Assembly (NCBI GenBank): GCA_016209715.1
Contig: JACQVP010000063.1
Span: forward strand, 1-39,940
Direction: 5' to 3'
Length of the DNA: 39,940 nt
Source: Candidatus Omnitrophota bacterium
GTDB lineage: Bacteria; Omnitrophota; Omnitrophia; Omnitrophales; Omnitrophaceae
Shown here: piece after piece, positions 37,601 to 39,940 of the stretch
Numbering within the stretch: position 1 is the first letter of the stretch
How the letters are laid out: the number at the start of each line of letters is the position of its first letter
Program-made: the position numbers and the translations under genes
The notes under the pieces: generated by a model
What the model was told of the DNA's origin: nothing
The model's database searches: none
What the model saw: the letters and a program-made list of their open reading frames with translations, nothing else

Positions 37601-38183
37601 ATTCGGAGCTCAGGGGGTCGGCAGGCGTGGGCAGTGAAGGCGGCGTCTCGGGAGCCGGCTCATTGGGAATGCCGGTCACGTCTTCAGCGCTTTTCAACAA
37701 GTCGCTATAAGTGACGCGATCGGTGCTTTGGCTGTTTTTCATAGATTCGATCGCACCCGCGAGGGCTTCCCGCTGATAAGGATCGGCCGTCGCGGCCATT
37801 TGCTTTTCCAGCTGCTGAATTTGGTAATCGAAATATTGGCGGCGGGCGTTGAAAACCCGGTCTTCATATCCCGGAAAGACCGGCTGCTCAGACTCCCGGA
37901 AACCCTTCTGCAGGTTCTGATAATAAACCATCATCGATTGAATGGACTGACGTTCCTCGGGGGTGCGGGCCGCCGCCAGCCTCTGCTCGAGCTGATCGAG
38001 CTGGCCCTGCATTTTTTCGTTTAACGCCGCGGACTGGTCGGAAGAAGGCGGTTCCTGTTTCTTTTCTTCCGGGTTATCGGAGGCCCCGCCGAGGATGTCG
38101 GCCAAACCGGCTTGCAGGGAAACCGGAAGGAGCAAAAGCATCGTCAAAAGGAGGAGGCCCGCTGAAGGGGCGGGTTTGGTCAT
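34656..38183 (-). CDS. Large secreted protein: YD/RHS-like repeats, coiled coil, C-terminal HEYAH metallopeptidase-like domain
   Basis: N-terminal signal peptide; about 220 aa of DADGNKIETTEYKDGRVERVE-type repeats; Glu/Gln/Arg-rich coiled coil; SSIVHEYAHTYKGEKSW near the C-terminus. Confidence 0.8.
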   Translation of the reverse strand: MTKPAPSAGLLLLTMLLLLPVSLQAGLADILGGASDNPEEKKQEPPSSDQSAALNEKMQGQLDQLEQRLAAARTPEERQSIQSMMVYYQNLQKGFRESEQPVFPGYEDRVFNARRQYFDYQIQQLEKQMAATADPYQREALAGAIESMKNSQSTDRVTYSDLLKSAEDVTGIPNEPAPETPPSLPTPADPLSSESPEDLPEEGPEEKEKGPEGKSEWTDEQGNQHTVERDADGNKIETTEYKDGRVERVETRADGTVIETSSSPEAGTTVKTTRTGEDGRRIETTELPDGARRTVTTDPATGETVTEFEESGSGSGGSITEQRDSQGRLVSRTRTDSFGNPTITETDDQGRTVEARVDPWQHTTVTEFDRDGYGTERVYDPDGNLVSEKRVLVENRADDMGNTVRTTRYDEGPARELVLDQNGDVLERREAEGREIEPGRHLFEEQKRELGLRQNWEDLSDRDREQYRRDQEFIDQNRESRERLEAQREKDQARREASLDKLGEDERVRQEAERGKLEAIRQEQAERQAALDAEKAAAEQAAADAREKGSRARAQEEQERRRQAEFDRRWEEADPQTPQEVRQFEMDMIQEEMHKRRDYYRRVIETGAIASTDENGNATKIPATPEQLQDARRRVQLADNLDQMLKVDGANHLAQLHTAREYSKLMGGSFERGNTGRDEPLAQAAKRSFDMSDLAGARGESDDLLRRAENDALRRAGIATREDVQSGILAGSKEIAYGMTDWFSSMNPADPLMTLAFQQDMSGADMGRELTVGEAVYEAGASAAGELVFGGLAGRVLPGADDFVGTGRTASGGAANPDPAVGQLKRIDAPDGPPAVSAKMRPTIEYPAGTKTTPRLGRKTEITEAPKPPAAAPKAVDLDDADVPEDRTKRVPAPVGKDILQKDLKEVGRLRKEWMSTPQAQREAFDAQVHKALQDAAGQGDKWARRVLDDLKSQDAGRKFDYFYEPALKGYGVADGNFKKNYVQVNPYDPGTAKLRSPESVASSIVHEYAHTYKGEKSWAAQNKPGFKGPETKGRLNEVRAHLAESIFQRNLKEARRQSGQAFDDTRFRELDGMLRSYPTKAAAGSVTRGRELTRNLQDNLAASEPYGERFSANPEVAAERISTYRGGSMQGIQERIRNTPPGPKRDALMKEIRQEGGNITPMEVAIDRAADAVE
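36879..37541 (-). repeat. YD/RHS-like protein repeat tract within the 1175-aa protein
   Basis: Recurrent D-x-D-G-x(n)-E-T/R-x-T pattern; the DNA word aattccgtgacggt occurs near 37081 and 37261. Confidence 0.65.
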
Positions 38184-38246
38184 GGCAGAGGAGAATTATA
38201 AGCGAATTCCTCGGCGATGTACAGGACAAGAGGAGCTGTTGGGACC

Positions 38247-38261
38247 GGCGCTTTAAGCGCC
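38247..38261. repeat. Perfect hairpin GGCGCT-TTA-AGCGCC with a stop codon as triloop
   Basis: The loop TTA at 38253-38255 is the reverse complement of the TAA stop of the 38253-38762 gene. Confidence 0.8.
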
Positions 38262-38762
38262 CTTGGATCGAAGGCTCTCCTCAAGATACGGAAGCAAATC
38301 GGTGTGATGGCCGATCATTTTCCATTCGCCGTTTTCTTTCCGGTAAACATTGGTGGCCCGGATAGAAACCTTTTGGAGATTCCCTTCCTGATCATAGTTT
38401 TCGCCGATCTCGGTACCGTAGGTCACCGCCATGTCTTCCCCCAGGGTCATCGCCATGTCAACGGGCGTGACCTTGCCGCCTAATTTCAGGGCCGCCTGCT
38501 CATCCCAAATGGCCGAAACCTTCTCCCAGCCCGTGATCAACCCGCCGCCGGGCCCCATGTACGCCACATCATCCGCGTGCGACCAGACCGCCTTCATCGG
38601 CTCGATCTCTCCGGTAAACATCGAGTTCAAAGCCGCGTAAAACCGCTCCGACGCCGCCAGCAGAGCTTCCTGATCCCCTTCGGCCGCATGAGCGGCGCTC
38701 ACAAATCCGAAGCCCATGCCGGCCACCATCAGTATGAACAACCCAGCCATCGCCTTTTTCAT
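38253..38762 (-). CDS. Secreted SnoaL-like / NTF2-like (DUF4440-type) protein
   Basis: Signal peptide (MKKAMAGLFILMVAGMGFGFVSAAHA) then ERFYAALNSMFTGEIEPMKAVWSHADDVAYMGPGGG...GEWKMIGHHTD. Confidence 0.87.
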   Translation of the reverse strand: MKKAMAGLFILMVAGMGFGFVSAAHAAEGDQEALLAASERFYAALNSMFTGEIEPMKAVWSHADDVAYMGPGGGLITGWEKVSAIWDEQAALKLGGKVTPVDMAMTLGEDMAVTYGTEIGENYDQEGNLQKVSIRATNVYRKENGEWKMIGHHTDLLPYLEESLRSKGA

Positions 38763-38789
38763 ATGCCGTCCTTTCGCTGATTACGGTTG

Positions 38790-39239
38790 CTATGACGTTA
38801 CCCCGATGTCCTCATTCCAAAGCTCGGGCCTGGCGCGGATGAAGCCGCGCATAAGATTCTTACATTCCTCATTCTGCAGATTGGTGATCCTGACCCCGCG
38901 GCTTTCGGAGTAGCTCTCGGGGCCTTTGAAGGTCTCATTTTCCCCGATCACGACCTGAGGGATCTTATAAAGAAGGATAGTGCCCGTGCACATGTCGCAC
39001 GGTGAAAGCGTGGAATAGATCACGCACCTTTGATAATCCGCGGCTTTGAGGCGGCCCGCATTTTCCAGGCAATCCATTTCGGCGTGAAGGATCGCCGACT
39101 TATTCTGCACGCGGCGGTTGTGCCCCCTCCCGATAATTTCGCCGTCCCTCACCAGGACCGACCCGATCGGGATGCCGCCTTCGGCCAGCCCTTTGCGCGC
39201 TTCTTCCAGCGCGGCTTCCATGAAGCGCTCGTGAAACAT
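38790..39239 (-). CDS. Cytosine deaminase, fungal FCY1-like (zinc-dependent CDA superfamily)
   Basis: LHAEMDCLENAGRL and YSTLSPCDMCTGTILLYKIPQVVIGENETFKG...FIRARPELWNEDIG closely parallel recalled yeast FCY1 (LHGEISTLENCGRL; TLSPCDMCTGAIIMYGIPRCVVGEN..FIDERPQDWFEDIG). Confidence 0.9.
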   Translation of the reverse strand: MFHERFMEAALEEARKGLAEGGIPIGSVLVRDGEIIGRGHNRRVQNKSAILHAEMDCLENAGRLKAADYQRCVIYSTLSPCDMCTGTILLYKIPQVVIGENETFKGPESYSESRGVRITNLQNEECKNLMRGFIRARPELWNEDIGVTS

Positions 39240-39251
39240 ATCACAACTTCG

Positions 39252-39283
39252 GCCGAATAGCCGGAAGCTTGAGCTTATTCGGC
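39252..39283. repeat. Inverted repeat GCCGAAT...ATTCGGC with inner AAGCT/AGCTT spanning the ferritin-like stop codon
   Basis: 7 bp + 5 bp stems separated by a 6-nt bulge; the stop is at 39275-39277. Confidence 0.65.
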
Positions 39284-39724
39284 GGCGCGGGCCACACAGA
39301 GGCCGCGCGCGATCTTCGCGAGGCGGACGGCGTGCCGTTTCTTTCGCGCCACGATTTCTTCCATCAACCGGCGGGTCGCGGGGTCCCCCTTGCCGATCCG
39401 GCGCACCATGCCGCTATAGGAGCGAATGGCGCTCGTCTCCGCCGCGAAATCCGCCGCCACCATCTCCGCCGGGGACAGTTCCTGAGCCGATTCGAGATCG
39501 CTCCACATCACCAGGCTCTCCGAATCGACGCCGGGGTCCCCGCCGAGCTCGGCGATGCGGCGCGCGATACGGCCCGCGAAACACCGGTGCGCGTGCTCCA
39601 GAAATTCCTCCGTGAGCGCGGGATCGCTCATGCGGCGGGCCCGGAAATAATGCCTCTTATGCCGCAAAGCTCCCGTGATTTCCGTGACCAGAGCTTCCTT
39701 CAAAAAACGAAGATTCGCATTCAT
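39275..39724 (-). CDS. Ferritin-like four-helix protein, apparently degenerate at the metal site
   Basis: LVTEITGALRHKRHYF, DFAAETSAIRSYSGM and LMEEIVARKKRHAVRLAKI follow bacterioferritin-like helix spacing. Confidence 0.6.
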   Translation of the reverse strand: MNANLRFLKEALVTEITGALRHKRHYFRARRMSDPALTEEFLEHAHRCFAGRIARRIAELGGDPGVDSESLVMWSDLESAQELSPAEMVAADFAAETSAIRSYSGMVRRIGKGDPATRRLMEEIVARKKRHAVRLAKIARGLCVARAAE

Positions 39725-39940
39725 GGCCAGAGCCCTCCTCCGGATTGAACTTCCCGGTCATGAAATAGTCTAAAAGGGGGCCCGGGCGGGCTTTATAGGG
39801 AGAATCCCTGAAAGAGAGTCAGGATTCGGCTTGAATCGTGAAAGCAAATTTTTTCAATTAGATTCGGTCTAGAAGATAATTTTACAAATCTGGTTAAGTT
39901 ATGAGGATAGATTTACAGGGTCAGCGGGAATGGACGGGAC

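Noticed and set aside
39725-39940. Possible ncRNA in the ORF-free right end
   Set aside because: Only a 5-bp hairpin (AGGGA-gaa-TCCCT) was seen; the region is cut by the window edge and no RNA family is recognisable.

Overview
The window looks like a GC-rich bacterial chromosome segment. There is no CRISPR array, transposase, integrase or rRNA. Most genes are on the minus strand. The left part is housekeeping: CDP-alcohol phosphatidyltransferase, TlpA-like lipoprotein, CcdA, RuvA, RuvC, YebC, FolP, FtsH, TilS and a CAU-anticodon tRNA. Next come a secreted PF10091/GH144-like glycosidase, an orphan ABC ATPase, an AspT/YidE-type transporter, a PAS histidine kinase with a receiver protein, and a Rho that lacks its N-terminal RNA-binding domain. 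The standout is a 2634-aa ORF (18041-25945, -). It joins a ChaN/TIKI/EreA-like N-domain, a GNAT domain, an internal signal-peptide-like segment, an M50/S2P-like HEFAH...AGPLANF membrane segment, a SpoIIE/PP2C phosphatase and an atypical protein kinase. It sits directly upstream of, and in frame with, the short Rho. A Crp/Fnr regulator lies next to it, with TGTGA-N6-TCAC palindromes on both sides of the regulator gene. The right part has a LemA/M48 pair, a VWA protein with tandem discoidin-like modules, a 1175-aa secreted YD-like-repeat protein ending in an HEYAH metallopeptidase-like domain, a fungal FCY1-like cytosine deaminase and a degenerate ferritin-like protein. Several stop codons sit in or beside GC-rich hairpins without U-tracts. 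Taxonomy is inferred only; the giant-protein style resembles Omnitrophota. All family calls come from motif recognition by eye, and no search was run.
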